Shown here one piece after another: positions 1 to 10,610 of a DNA stretch of 64,000 nt. The notes below the pieces were generated by a model that was given only the letters and a program-made list of their open reading frames with translations, had not been told where the DNA came from and ran no database searches. A program made the translations under genes and the position numbers. The DNA is from Diabrotica undecimpunctata (lineage: Eukaryota > Arthropoda > Insecta > Coleoptera > Chrysomelidae): NCBI RefSeq assembly GCF_040954645.1, contig NC_092805.1:76892757-76956756 (forward strand), in the 5' to 3' direction. Numbering within the stretch: position 1 is the first letter of the stretch; each line of letters starts with the position of its first letter.

Positions 1-330
1 AATCATGGTTTGAAAAATCTCTTCTTCCGAGATTACCTTGTAAATATAGTGTGATTGTCATGGACAACGCATCATATCATTCAAGATTAATGAGATAATT
101 CCAAATATTACTTGAAACAAATTACAAATTGGAGGTTGTTTATAGTAGACAGTACCAAAAGGAATATGTTGTTGATAACTGTACTCGCAGAAATGGGCAT
201 ACCGTGCTTAGACTTCTTCCTTACTATTGTAAATTGAACCCAATAGAGTTAATATGGACTCAACTTGAAGGAAATAAAAGAAAAAGAAACGTTCCTAAAT
301 TTTCGTCTACTGTTCTCCAGTTAATTAGTT
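1..330 (+). pseudogene. DDE_3-type (IS630/Tc1-mariner-like) transposase relic, C-terminal part
   Basis: Reading between frames gives the second catalytic block (VIVMDNASYHS, near 50-85) and the third block (NGHTVLRLLPYYCKLNPIELIW, split here as NGHTVLRLLPYY and CKLNPIELIW, near 193-260). In the DDE_3 family these blocks carry the second Asp and the final Glu. The blocks lie in different frames and there are stops between them, so the gene is dead. The N-terminal part lies in copy B and copy C, not here. Confidence 0.8.
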
Positions 331-1691
331 AATTATCCAGTTAATCGCAGTGGAAAATGACTATGTTAAATATTTACCAGCATTAATCAAATTAACTATA
401 AATTTAGAAGATACTAGTGATAACAGTGATTCTGAGTAGATTAGCAAGTACTTACTTCGAACTAGGTGTTAGTTGAAACCTTTATTTTTATTGTAATTGT
501 AGATATTCTCGTTTTGCTTATATATCTTTGAAAATAGGGTACAAACACACTTCATGATAGAACAGAAACATACAAAGTATTTAATTTAAAATAGTCAAAG
601 TACAGGTTAGGTTATTATAAAATACCTGCTAGATATATAAAAAAAGATATTCATAAAAGTTTTATACCTCTTACCGATTTTTAAATTATTGAGGTACTAA
701 ACTTATGAGCAGTTGTGTTAATAAAACGTTTGTATACTAAAATACTTGTACATAAAAAATTTGTTTCATTGTATGTGATAAATAGTTTTATTAACAATTT
801 TTTATAGGTATTATTATTTTACAATAAGTTCTGTTCAGTCGAGTCGATTAGTGTTATTACTCCCTAGATATATCACAGAAGTTAACAACACCGATATTTT
901 TTATTTAAACTTTATAGAAAATGAAACTTTTTGGTCAATAAAATTAAATAAAAATAAAAAGCTTCTATTTATTTTAAAATTAGATATCTACGCTACTGTT
1001 CAGTAAAGTACTGGTCACTCTAACATTGTTGCCATTTGGCTAGTATTTTACTCGCTCTTGTTATGTCTCTATAAATTTTCCAACGAAATTACGTGCCGAC
1101 TATAATATCGTACTTTTCATCGTAAATGTATTTTTTTTGTTGATCGCAATACTCTCACTGAAAATCAGTGGACATAAAACATTTTTTCTTTTTCTTATAT
1201 TAGGTCCTAGGCTTGTTCTTGTTCTTGTTCGATGTTAAAGCTATACTTGTATTTGTGATGTTGACTGCCAGGTATGGTGCCATCTTTTAAATGGTCTTAC
1301 TGGTTGTTTAGCGGTTGTCGGTGTAAAATCTCTTGCTATTCGTGTGAAATGCTGGTTCCATCCATCTCCACTGTCTTTCCTACCGTACGTTATACTGTAT
1401 TTTACAGAGAATTCTTATTTGGTTATTTGGTATTCTGTCTCTTAATGTTTACCCAGCAATTGATTTCAAGGCTCTTATTTCTGAGGTTCTAAGTATTCTC
1501 ATTTCTGAGGTGCACCAAAATAAGATTTTAATTATTTATTTAAGCGTAATTACGTAAAAATTAAATCTAAGACCTATATAATTATTAAATTATCATGTGT
1601 GTATTAGTATAAGAGAACCAAAACTGTTATAACTGAAGAAAACGAATAAGATGTACTGTTAGCTACTACTGAGGATCCCCACATCAGCACT
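1..1691 (+). repeat. Copy A of a 2.23-kb duplicated unit (3' part)
   Basis: This stretch matches 10276-11964 almost base for base, with a few substitutions and short indels (for example a 4-5 base difference near 1065). It holds the C-terminal part of a DDE transposase relic, about 1.1 kb of AT-rich sequence without a convincing gene, and the first few dozen bases of a mariner-like relic, where it stops abruptly at 1691. At that point it joins directly to the start of copy B. Such a head-to-tail joint is what a tandem duplication leaves. Confidence 0.9.
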
Positions 1692-2340
1692 GAAACATCA
1701 GGGTGCCCAAAGCAACCTGCTACAAGATTATAGGAGAAACATCTTCTTCTAGACAGAAGAGAAAGGATTGTGCAAATTCAGACAAATAGAACCGCACCTA
1801 AAGGAACCTATAATCAGAACAATATACAAAATGGATGCGGCTAATATTTTTTCAACTATTGAAATCTTTCGAAGTGAACTGATTCGAAAGGACATTCTCT
1901 CATATTCAGCAACAACACTTCGATGATTTCTTAAAACCCATTATTTTAAGTAAAAACTATGGATAAGCGCCAGACACTAATGGAAAGTACTGGAATAATT
2001 ATTTCTTTAAGAAACAATTCTATCAGACAGATAACTGAGTATTAAAAAATGAAACGAAATGTTGTTTATTTAGATGAGACTTGGTGTGATACTCATGACA
2101 GGACAGAGAATTATAACTTTACACTGCGGTGGAGAAAATAGATGGATAGATGATGTATTAATAATATCTGCAAAAAAAAATTAAAGAAGCGTCTCTAGAT
2201 TATCATGAGGATATGGAAAGTTTAATTTTTGAATCATGGTTTGAAAAATCTCTTCTTCCGAGATTACCTTGTAAATATAGTGTGATTGTCATGGACAACG
2301 CATAATATCATTCAAGATTAATGAGATAATTCCAAATATT
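1692..2340 (+). repeat. Copy B of the 2.23-kb unit (5' part), with transposase relic
   Basis: It matches 9735-10384. It contains the N-terminal and first catalytic part of the same DDE_3-type relic (VVYLDETW near 2055-2085) and again the DNA block near 2290. It breaks off at 2340 exactly where the poly(A) end of the antisense LINE begins. The missing continuation is not found beyond the LINE, so the far flank was rearranged or lost. Confidence 0.85.
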
Positions 2341-2805
2341 TTTTTTTGGGAGGTGAGAATCTTCAAAAAAGACCGTCTGGGAAGGTGTCCTAGGTGTGTC
2401 GGATTCAGCCCGGCACGCTTCACCGCGTGGCGAGGCCGCCTACCGACTAAACTCACCCCCTCTTCCTCCAGCCGACGGGTCTGGAACCGCACTTCGCGTG
2501 CATGTCTGACCTGCCGGCCGACCTTACTCCTAATTCCCTCTGGCACTTTCTGCGTGCATTCCATTGGTTTGGCGGCCTCCTATCCTCCCCCCTCCGCAAA
2601 AGCCTCGCGGCAGACTGGTCGGTGAAGTGACCGTCCGGCGCAACTCATTTGCGGGTCGGGCGACCGTGCTGCCGTCCCTCCATGATGGAACTAGCGAGAC
2701 AGAACCAGTTGGTAATTACGAGTAACGCCAAACATTCTTATTTTCATCAATTCATTCATTCAATACACACATTCATTCAAAACTCAAGATTTAAAACACG
2801 GAGGC

Positions 2806-3150
2806 AGTCGGCATAGGTTGGATGTAAAAGGTCCTCCCCTGCTAACTGCCCCAGGATGGACACGGGTAGAACAAGGAAAACATAAATCAAAACAGAAACA
2901 AAACAAGAAACACAAGAGGCACTCAGTCTGAGTCGGATGTAAAAGTCCTTCCCTTACTGAATGTCTCTTAAGACATACACCACAGTTAAATAAAATTATA
3001 GTAAAAACGGTAAAATGTTGTATAAATAAAATTGGTAAATAAATAAATAAATAGATAAAACAAAATATATAAAATAAAATAAGGGTAGTCAACATAGTTT
3101 GGATGTAAAGGGTCCTCCCCCGCTGACTGCCTTGACGTACATGACACAAA
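2806..3150 (-). repeat. Three diverged direct repeats in the LINE 3' UTR
   Basis: A motif reading on the plus strand like GGATGTAAAAGGTCCTCCC, followed by a CTGACTGCC-like block, occurs near 2819, 2935 and 3101. The units are about 115-165 bp apart and separated by AT-rich filler. The region lies between the ORF2 stop and the poly(A). Repeated 3' UTR modules may serve as reverse-transcriptase recognition sites in LINEs; that role is inference. Confidence 0.6.
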
Positions 3151-3179
3151 CACGTTAAAAAATAAATAGTGACGATCGG

Positions 3180-4934
3180 TCATCCCGCTTGCAGACGCCT
3201 CTCTTTTTCCTCTTTGTGTTTGATTGTCTTGGTAACAAAAGCAATGACCAGGTCGAAGTCTCTCTTGCTATCGACAGCTTTATCGATTAACTCGTGAGGC
3301 TCGCCTAGAGGGGATCCAAGACCCAGCTGTAGCTCGGTACGCCCTGCATGATATACAGGGCACTCGAACACAACATGCTGCGCGTCGTCCACCACTCCAC
3401 ACTCGGGACATAGATCGTCCGCGGTCTTCCCTATACGGTGGGTAAATTTCCTAAACGATCCATGTCCCGTCAAGAACTGTGTGAAGTAGTAGTTAACGCG
3501 CCGATGCCGGCATTCGTACCACCTCACCACATCCCGAATCAGGGATCTCGTCCACGCCGCCTTTCCGACTTCGGCTGTCCATTCCCTCTGCCACGTCTGT
3601 AGACTTCTCGTCCTTTCCTGTGGTCCTGAACCTATTGCCCCATTACCCCTTCGGTACATTCGGACTCTTTCTCCGGCCAGAATATGCACCAGTACAGAAC
3701 CAGCCACCACCTGTAAGGCTATGGTTGATACGGTTCTGTACGCGCTGCACACCCTGATCAGAGGTTTTCTCTGAGCCCTAAGAAGCATGTCTTTGTACTT
3801 TGTCATTCGGAGGACCTCGTGCCACACCGGGGCCCCGTACAATACTATGGACAGGATTGATTGCAGCATCACTGTCCTTTTCTGAGATCCCGGACCCCCT
3901 ATATTTGGCATCAGTTTATTTAGCGTGGAGGTCCTTTTTTCTGCCTTCCGACATACTTCTTGTACGTGTTGTCCGAATGTAATCCCGTCGCCAAATATTA
4001 TACCTATGTATTTCACCGTCTTCTGGGGTCTTATTGCGGAGCCTTTGTATTTAAATAAAATATCATTTCTTTTTCTCGGTCCCCTCAAGATTATGGCTTC
4101 CGTCTTCTCTACTGCTAGTTTTAGGTCATTTCTTTCTATCCAGGCCGCGGTCTTTCGTATTGCTCTATTTACTTTTCCTATTATTCCCCAATTCGTATCG
4201 TCTTCGACTAGTAAAGCTAGATCGTCCGCGTATGCAATCGCTCTCACTCCACTCTCCTTGTTTACTTCTAGTACTCCGTTATATAATATATTCCATAGTA
4301 AAGGTCCCAGGACTGACCCCTGGGGTACTCCCGCGGTCATCTCTTTCTTCTTTTTTTTCGATATGCATACGGTTCTGTCAGATAGGTAGTCCTTTATTAT
4401 ATTGGACATATATTCTGGGGCCCATTCGACGATTTTGTCTACTATAAGGCCCCAATTTGCTGAATTAAATGCATTTTTTATGTCCAATAAAACAAGAACC
4501 ACCCATCTTTTCTTGCTTGTTTTTGCCGCGTCCCTTATCCAGGTCGCGGCATTGATTGTCGATCTACCTTTACGAAACCCATACTGTTGATTTGATAACA
4601 CTCTCATATCTTCCAACACGCCTTCCAGCCTCTTCTTGATAAGTCTTTCATAGAACTTACCAAGGCAGTCCAGGAGGCATATTGGCCGATAAGAGGATGC
4701 TGAATCGGGGGGTTTCCCAGGCTTTAGGACTAGAACTAGGTTCGCTTCCTTTAAGTCCCTGGGAAACTCTTGTTTCTGCAGTAGGTCGTTACATATTCTT
4801 CTGATCAAACCTGGTTTCTCAGTTGCTACAATTTTAATTGCCTCTGGTGGCAGCCCGTCGGGGCCGGGAGCTTTCCCTGTCTTCATTTCCTGGCCAGCGG
4901 TTCGTATTTCCTCTTCTGTGAACTCCTCTACCAT
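3180..4934 (-). pseudogene. R1-like LINE ORF2, reverse transcriptase and C-terminal domain
   Basis: The 584-codon frame contains the expected RT blocks in order: GKAPGPDGLPPEAIK near residue 20, SYRPICLLDCLGK near 80, YGFRKGRSTINA near 118, VPQGSVLGPLLWN near 204 and the catalytic AYADDLALL near 233. A late Cys-His motif (CPECG, then HVVFECP) near 520 is the C-terminal zinc finger usual in R1/Jockey-type ORF2. The product would copy LINE RNA at a nicked target. Upstream the endonuclease lies in other frames (a shift near 4940), so ORF2 as a whole is broken although this RT block is uninterrupted. Confidence 0.85.
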
Positions 4935-5946
4935 TGTTGGAAAACTTCATGGTAATTTTATATGCGTCGCCCCATATATCCTCTTCCAATGCTTTTATCA
5001 GGGTCTGCCACTTTTCTTTTTTTTCCTCTCTTATTTTTTTATTTAGGGTTCTCTTTAGATCTTTGTATATTTCTTTAAGCTCGAGGTTGCCCTGGCTTTT
5101 CGTGTAATTTCTTCGAGCTCTGAGGCATCTCTCCCGTAGACCTTCTATCTCATCCGTCCACCAGTAGGGGGATTTTTTATTTTCCTTTCCTCTTCACGGT
5201 GGCCAACTTTGCAGCATTTTCTAGTGCTCTTCTCAGTTGACCAAGGTCAGAAATCTCGTCCTCATTGATATTTCTGACCTCCGATAGGTACGTGGTTTTA
5301 TTAAAATAGATTTCCGTGTGACCTATCGGCCGCCTTACTCCCCCTTTTACCTTTATGTTGTATTTTATATAACGGTGGTAGGTGAATAATTGATCGTCGA
5401 GGACATCCCACCCGTGTACTCTTCTGGATAGCCCTTCACTCGCGATCGTGACATCAATGTGTGTTTGGCTGGCCCCTCTCACGAAGGTTGGTTTATCGTT
5501 GTTTAATACTTGGAGGCCAGCCTGGGCTATCCATTCGTTCCAGAGTTCCCCCTTTTTGTCGTTAATGGGGGAACCCCATAACATGGATTTCGCGTTTATG
5601 TCCCCGGCGATCAAAATTTCATTTTCATTTGTGGCGGCGCTCATTATTTCGTCTACGATGGCTTTGTACCTCAACATAGGGATGTTGGCGGATATGTAAC
5701 ATGCCAGGAGGCAGAAATCCCTCAACCTAATGAGGATATAGTTCCCCCCCTGACGATGCTCCGCACTCCCACATCCCTGTTTCTAATGAGCACCGCCACG
5801 TTTTTTTCGCCACCCTGGACCCAACCACCGCCTGAAGTAATCTTCTTGTTTGGTTCTGGAACGATGAGCAGGTCTGTTTCTAGCTTGCAGGCTTTTGCGT
5901 GCACAAGGTCGTGCGCCCGGCGCGCTCTGCCCACGTTCACCTGCAA
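4935..5946 (-). pseudogene. R1-like LINE ORF2, endonuclease part (frameshifted)
   Basis: Two open pieces (5722-5946 and 5177-5725) and a third reading ending near 4940 make up the N-terminal endonuclease of ORF2. The first piece starts with the NVGRARRAHDL pattern typical of R1-clade ORF2. The second holds the catalytic AGDINAKSMLWGS and HIDVTIAS motifs of the exonuclease-endonuclease-phosphatase fold. Frame changes near 5725, 5180 and 4940 show decay. The linker before the RT ends in a WGDAYKIT motif, also usual for this clade. Confidence 0.8.
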
Positions 5947-5949
5947 TAT

Positions 5950-6368
5950 TCGTATACCAGGTTGATCCTTGAGGTCCGTTTTGGTTCAGTTACCTGAGAT
6001 CGTTACTGCGTCGGGTTCACGTCTCGTCAATAAATTAAAATACCTACGAACTAAAATAAATAAATAAATAAATATAGATAAAATAGATAAATAAAATAAA
6101 TAAATACAATTTATAGAAGTATAAATAAAATAGTTCATTAAATAAAAAATGTAAATAAAATATTTCGTTAAATAAAAATAAATGAGTAAAAATAGATTAT
6201 TATAAATACAAATAAACAAAAATGGATAAAATCTATTCTTGCTCTTAGCTGTTTTAAACGAAATCCTGTCAGAGATGGTCTCCTGTTTCACTGGTGGACT
6301 GTATATGGGCCCACCCTCGTTCTCCAGGAGTCCACCTCTCGCCTCTTCGTTTTCTTTTTTCGTTTTTT
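5950..6368 (-). other. AT-rich ORF1/ORF2 spacer of the LINE
   Basis: The stretch is rich in AAAT/AAATA runs (about 6055-6210) and has no credible coding potential. It separates the end of ORF1 from the start of ORF2. A 300-base open frame across it is low complexity (Ile, Tyr, Phe, Leu) and is not believed. Confidence 0.6.
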
Positions 6369-8381
6369 TTACGAATGTTTAGAGGGGCTCCCTTCCCCTC
6401 CCCTGCCGTATACCCACGCCCTATAGGCTGGACATGCCATGCGATCCATGCGATGCCCTTCCTCTTTACATGTAAGGCAGTAAGCAGTGCCGCTACACTG
6501 CACCGCCGTGTGACCGCTGTTAAAGCAGTTGTAGCAGCATGCTACCCTGCTTTCACCCTTGCACTCATAAGTATTGTGCCCGTATAAGAGACATTTGTAA
6601 CATCTTACGGGCGTGTATTTTTCCATGATCGGGCATGACACCCAGCCTATAATGATTGAGCTATATTTCCTCAATTCTGCGGCTTTTGTTGGGCGTACGG
6701 CTATAGTAGCCACCTGTTCCCCGTACCTACTGGTCCTTAGCGTTTTTATGTCCACTTCGTCTTTGGGGATACCTGTGTATGCCTTTAAGGCGCTATGTAG
6801 CCTCTCCTCTGTTACACCAGGGTCCAACCCCGTTATTGTAAAATGGATTTCCTTTTTACGTATGGCCATGTTCATACCAGACATCCTCGTATCCATTTCT
6901 TTTTTCAATTTCTCTGCGGCTCCCTTCCCTTTTAATTTTACGAGGATGTCTCCACCTTCGGTTTTTTTTAGTCTGTCCACTTTTATTCCAATTTTTCCGA
7001 TATCTATCTTTTGATTCATTTCTTTTAACACTTCCGTATACTTTTTTCCTCCCGTTTTAATTAAAAGGGCTTCTTCTTGTTCATTTCTCACCCCTTTATA
7101 CATTTCCTTTCCTCTTACTATAATTTCCCAAGTAATATTCTCCCCCCGACCCACGAATTCGAGTGACTTCCGCACGTCGTCTTTGTTAATCTCGTTGTTG
7201 ACGATTACTTTAACCGTTTCCGGTTGCTTCTCCCTTTCTTTTATCTGCTTTATGGCCTTCTCAGCCATCTCATGCATCCCGTGTCTTTTTATTTTTGTAA
7301 CGTATGTGTACCACTGGTTTTTTTGCCTAGCCATAGAGCTTCTCTTAGCATTCTCGATGTACTCTATGCTCCCCTCTTTGCATCCCTCTATGAGTTCAAA
7401 GACTTCTTCCCTATAAGTTCTTATTACACTTTCTATCCCCCCCTCTTTTACTTCTTTTTTCGTTATTATTAGACATTCCTTTTTTTCTACGGTTTCTTGT
7501 AGGCCCCCCTGTTCCCACTTCGTTTTTTCAAAGACCTTTTCTTCCCATTTCTTTTTATAGATTTGGCTAAAGGCATTTGAGTCTCCTCCTTTGTTTAGGA
7601 CTTCAATTATTTTTTCTGTCTCCTTCCTCTGCCTTTCCTGTTCTATCTTTAATTGACATTGCTCGCATTTTTCCTCTTCTTGCTCCTCTTGTGACACTTG
7701 GATTTGGCTGGTTTTATTTTGGATCGTGTTTATTTCCCCCAATAGCTTCTTCATTCTAATCCTTTCTTCTTCTATGGATCCATCCATGTTCAGGATATCG
7801 AGCATCTCCCTTATCTTCCTCTGGACCCTTTTTTTGTCCGTTTCTTCGGAGTATTTCTTACTCTCCTCTAATTTCTCCTTCTTAAATTTCTCGTTAATCT
7901 CCAAACTATCCCCCTTCCTTTTTTTTACTTGTTGCATTTCAATTCTTTCCTCCTCATCGAACAAGAAAGTTGCCAGGATGCTCTCTTCTATGTCCTGCCA
8001 TCCTGCTTCCCCTTGGCTTTCTTTTTTTCTTTCGGATTCTGCCTTCACATTCTCTACTATTTCTGCGGAGGAACCTTCATCTCCTTTGTCTTCCTCCTCT
8101 TTTTCTTCTTCTTCCCTATTTGTTTCTCCTAGAATCTCTTCCCCTACTAGTATCGAGTGTTTTTGGGCACCCGACCTGTTCATTTTTGGCTGCTTGCTAT
8201 GCCAATTGAATAGTTCCCATTCAAATTTTCTCTGCTCTTCTTCGTCTACTTTGCTGTCTTGCGTCTGTTCTTTCCCATTCACGTTTTTATCTGTAGCGTT
8301 GTCCTTATTCGTTTGCATTGGGTCGTCTTCGTCTTTCATCTTCACATTTTTTGTTTGATTTGGATTCATATGAATTCCCAC
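6369..8381 (-). CDS. R1-like LINE ORF1 (Gag-like, CCHC zinc knuckles)
   Basis: An uninterrupted 670-codon frame, notable because ORF2 is damaged. The first ~330 residues are very acidic and basic by turns (Glu/Lys rich, coiled-coil-like). A nucleic-acid-binding middle section follows (about 490-590). Three zinc knuckles lie near the C terminus: CYKCLLYGHNTYEC, CYNCFNSGHTAVQC and CLTCKEEGHRMDRMAC. This matches ORF1p of the R1/Jockey group, which coats LINE RNA and forms the RNP. The initiator used is the first Met of the frame (MGIHMNPNQT); the second Met four codons on is equally possible. Confidence 0.8.
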   Translation of the reverse strand: MGIHMNPNQTKNVKMKDEDDPMQTNKDNATDKNVNGKEQTQDSKVDEEEQRKFEWELFNWHSKQPKMNRSGAQKHSILVGEEILGETNREEEEKEEEDKGDEGSSAEIVENVKAESERKKESQGEAGWQDIEESILATFLFDEEERIEMQQVKKRKGDSLEINEKFKKEKLEESKKYSEETDKKRVQRKIREMLDILNMDGSIEEERIRMKKLLGEINTIQNKTSQIQVSQEEQEEEKCEQCQLKIEQERQRKETEKIIEVLNKGGDSNAFSQIYKKKWEEKVFEKTKWEQGGLQETVEKKECLIITKKEVKEGGIESVIRTYREEVFELIEGCKEGSIEYIENAKRSSMARQKNQWYTYVTKIKRHGMHEMAEKAIKQIKEREKQPETVKVIVNNEINKDDVRKSLEFVGRGENITWEIIVRGKEMYKGVRNEQEEALLIKTGGKKYTEVLKEMNQKIDIGKIGIKVDRLKKTEGGDILVKLKGKGAAEKLKKEMDTRMSGMNMAIRKKEIHFTITGLDPGVTEERLHSALKAYTGIPKDEVDIKTLRTSRYGEQVATIAVRPTKAAELRKYSSIIIGWVSCPIMEKYTPVRCYKCLLYGHNTYECKGESRVACCYNCFNSGHTAVQCSGTAYCLTCKEEGHRMDRMACPAYRAWVYGRGGEGSPSKHS

Positions 8382-8930
8382 GAGTCGGGACGTGCTATTC
8401 GTCCAACGCGGCAGTGCGCCCTTACCGCGTTAAGGCTGGATTACTTCGGGAGGTCGCCAGGTATCCCGAAGGGATCGTTTATGATGCTCTAACCCTCACA
8501 TCTCTCATATCTTTAGCACGATGCCTTCCACCGTGATAATGGGGATCTTTTATTGAGGTTTACTCCTCTAGGCTTTTGTCACGGTTGCCTCCGGACGCAG
8601 TAGCAGTCTGTGTGAACAGGCTACTTGGAGTTTACACATAACTGCTGCCTCCACTGTTGCGTGGGAAATGGAACGGGACGTATGAGGGAAAGGGTAATAG
8701 GTAGGGTAAACATGTCGGCTACTCCATGTGAGATGTGTTGAGTTATAAGTTTTTTTTTTTGGATGGACGAGGTTAGAATAATTGGGATTGGGTAGCCGTA
8801 GGAAGATTGGAGGGTAGTTTTGTTGCTGAAGGCAGAAGGCGTCGCAAAATGCTCGCCTCAGTTGCGGCGCCTTTTTGGCGTCCAGCGAGATGATTCTCCG
8901 ATATACACGTTTTTACAATTGGCACTCGGT
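8382..8930 (-). other. Probable 5' UTR of the R1-like LINE
   Basis: The GC content rises well above the surroundings, and several short GC-rich hairpin-like blocks occur (around 8397-8450 and 8585-8670). A T-run (A-run on the coding strand) lies near 8748-8760. No long frame is present. The composition fits a LINE 5' UTR with an internal promoter, but the true 5' end cannot be fixed because the far flank does not match the insertion site. Confidence 0.45.
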
Positions 8931-9025
8931 ATAGAATAAACAACATTCGACTCCTGTATTGTGAAAGGATCCTTTGTCTTTGTGTACAACTTCGGTACCG
9001 TTTTCACATTCTCAGTTGCAATTTT

Positions 9026-9027
<2 letters not shown>

Positions 9028-9107
<80 letters not shown>
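9028..9107. repeat. (TA)n microsatellite
   Basis: A nearly pure TA dinucleotide run of about 75 bases. It is one of a dozen such tracts in the window, and a degenerate hammerhead-like motif lies about 140 bases downstream. Confidence 0.95.
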
Positions 9108-9235
9108 TTACATACATATCAAAAAAGAAGTACGACCGTCAATTAAAATACAAAATGTAGTTCACAAGAATATCTGCTTATGGGAGGGATATCAGTCACA
9201 AAATTCGAGAAGAAAACAAAGAGATCTTGTTACTC

Positions 9236-9292
9236 AGTCCTTTATTAAAAAGGTGTCATATATAAATCCATACACATCATCAGTTTATCTAA
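9236..9292 (-). ncRNA. Degenerate hammerhead-like motif (PLE-type)
   Basis: On the minus strand CUGAUGA (plus 9277-9283) is followed by a possible stem II. Where an intact motif at 39781 has GAAACGUC and then an AATAAA-type sequence, this copy reads GACACCUU and then the same kind of sequence. The core adenosines are therefore lost, and it is read as a decayed PLE-associated ribozyme relic. Confidence 0.4.
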
Positions 9293-9539
9293 AAGTAAAT
9301 CGATATGCTTACAACCATAGAAAAAATTACACAGAATAACTTACAAAGAATTTTCAGCTATCAATATGATGGAAATGAAGTATAAAAAAAGTTCAACTCA
9401 GGAATCATGGATGTAAACGTTAAATATTTTTTTGAAGAAAAAAAACAAAATTTAGTTTTTATAAAACTCACAAGAACGGGAGTACGTAAAAAATGTAAAA
9501 CAACAGTAAACTTTATAATTTTACGAAGATACTTTTAAA

Positions 9540-10610
9540 ATGTGGCACCCGTGGTGTGATAATAATTCTGCAGCTGAAGAGCCAGTGGAACCCTCTAATC
9601 AATTGGAATATTTACAAAGCTGTGTAGTAAAATGTAAGCCACATTTTCAATACCTCTCTGATGATCCCAAATATATGCTGAAACATGTTTATGAAGGATT
9701 GTGTTCTGAATTGTCTAAATCAGAGGCAATTGCAGAAACATCAGGGTGCCCAAAGCAACCTGCTACAAGATTATAGGAGAAACATCTTCTTCTAGACAGA
9801 AGAGAAAGGATTGTGCAAATTCAGACAAATAGAACCGCACCTAAAGGAACCTATAATCAGAACAATATACAAAATGGATGCGGCTAATATTTTTTCAACT
9901 ATTGAAATCTTTCGAAGTGAACTGGTTCGAAAGGACATTCTCTCATATTCAGCAACAACACTTCGATGATTTCTTAAAACCCATTATTTTAAGTAAAAAC
10001 TATGGATAAGCGCCAGACACTAATGGAAAGTACTGGAATAATTATTTCTTTAAGAAACAATTCTATCAGACAGATAACTGAGTATTAAAAAATGAAACGA
10101 AATGTTGTTTATTTAGATGAGACTTGGTGTGATACTCATGACAGGACAGAGAATTATAACTTTACACTGCGGTGGAGAAAATAGATGGATAGATGATGTA
10201 TTAATAATATCTGCAAAAAAAAAATTAAAGAAGCGTCTCTAGATTATCATGAGGATATGGAAAGTTTAATTTTTGAATCATGGTTTGAAAAATCTCTTCT
10301 TCCGAGATTACCTTGTAAATATAGTGTGATTGTCATGAACAACGCATCATATCATTCAAGATTAATGAGATAATTCCAAATATTACTTGAAACAAATTAC
10401 AAATTGGAGGTTGTTTATAGTAGACAGTACCAAAAGGAATATGTTGTTGATAACTGTACTCGCAGAAATGGGCATACCGTGCTTAGACTTCTTCCTTACT
10501 ATTGTAAATTGAACCCAATAGAGTTAATATGGACTCAACTTGAAGGAAATAAAAGAAGAAGAAACGTGGATCCTAAATTTTCGTCTACTGTTCTCCAGTT
10601 AATTAGTTAA
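9540..10610 (+). pseudogene. DDE_3-type transposase relic, fullest copy (copy C)
   Basis: This copy carries unique upstream sequence (9540-9734, a 78-codon open frame starting MWHPWCDN) that copies A and B lack. The DDE blocks follow: VVYLDETW near 10100-10125, VIVMNNASYHS near 10327-10360 (the usual D of the second block is N here) and CKLNPIELIW near 10505-10535. Stops and shifts separate the blocks. Retaining both flanks marks it as the likely parent of the duplicated unit. Confidence 0.75.

Larger units (their letters stand above)
2341..8930 (-). mobile_element. R1-like non-LTR retrotransposon (LINE), antisense
   Basis: On the minus strand the order is GC-rich 5' UTR, ORF1 with three CCHC zinc knuckles (6369-8381), AT-rich spacer, ORF2 with an apurinic-type endonuclease and reverse transcriptase (about 3180-5946), a 3' UTR with a thrice-repeated motif, and a short poly(A) (T-run at 2339-2347 on the plus strand). 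This is the R1-clade plan. R1 elements classically target 28S rDNA; this copy lies in a transposase relic, so either the lineage is not site specific or the copy is ectopic. The 5' limit near 8930 is an estimate. ORF1 is open but ORF2 is frameshifted. Confidence 0.85.

Noticed and set aside
1274..1492. 72-codon plus-strand frame (repeated at 11549) as a gene
   Set aside because: Its Phe/Leu/Ser-rich text has no motif, and it lies in AT-rich filler of the duplicated unit. Conservation between copies reflects the duplication only.
2353..2625. 90-codon frames on both strands in GC-rich DNA
   Set aside because: They fall in the LINE 3' UTR, where GC-rich composition lengthens frames by chance on both strands.
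7726..8358. 210-codon Ser/Phe-rich plus-strand frame
   Set aside because: Exact antisense shadow of the Glu/Lys-rich ORF1 of the LINE.
8961..9339. Plus-strand open frames rich in Ile/Tyr (also at 28257, 30008, 47844, 50977, 56556)
   Set aside because: They are readings through (TA)n tracts; TA repeats encode alternating Ile and Tyr in every frame and have no gene context.
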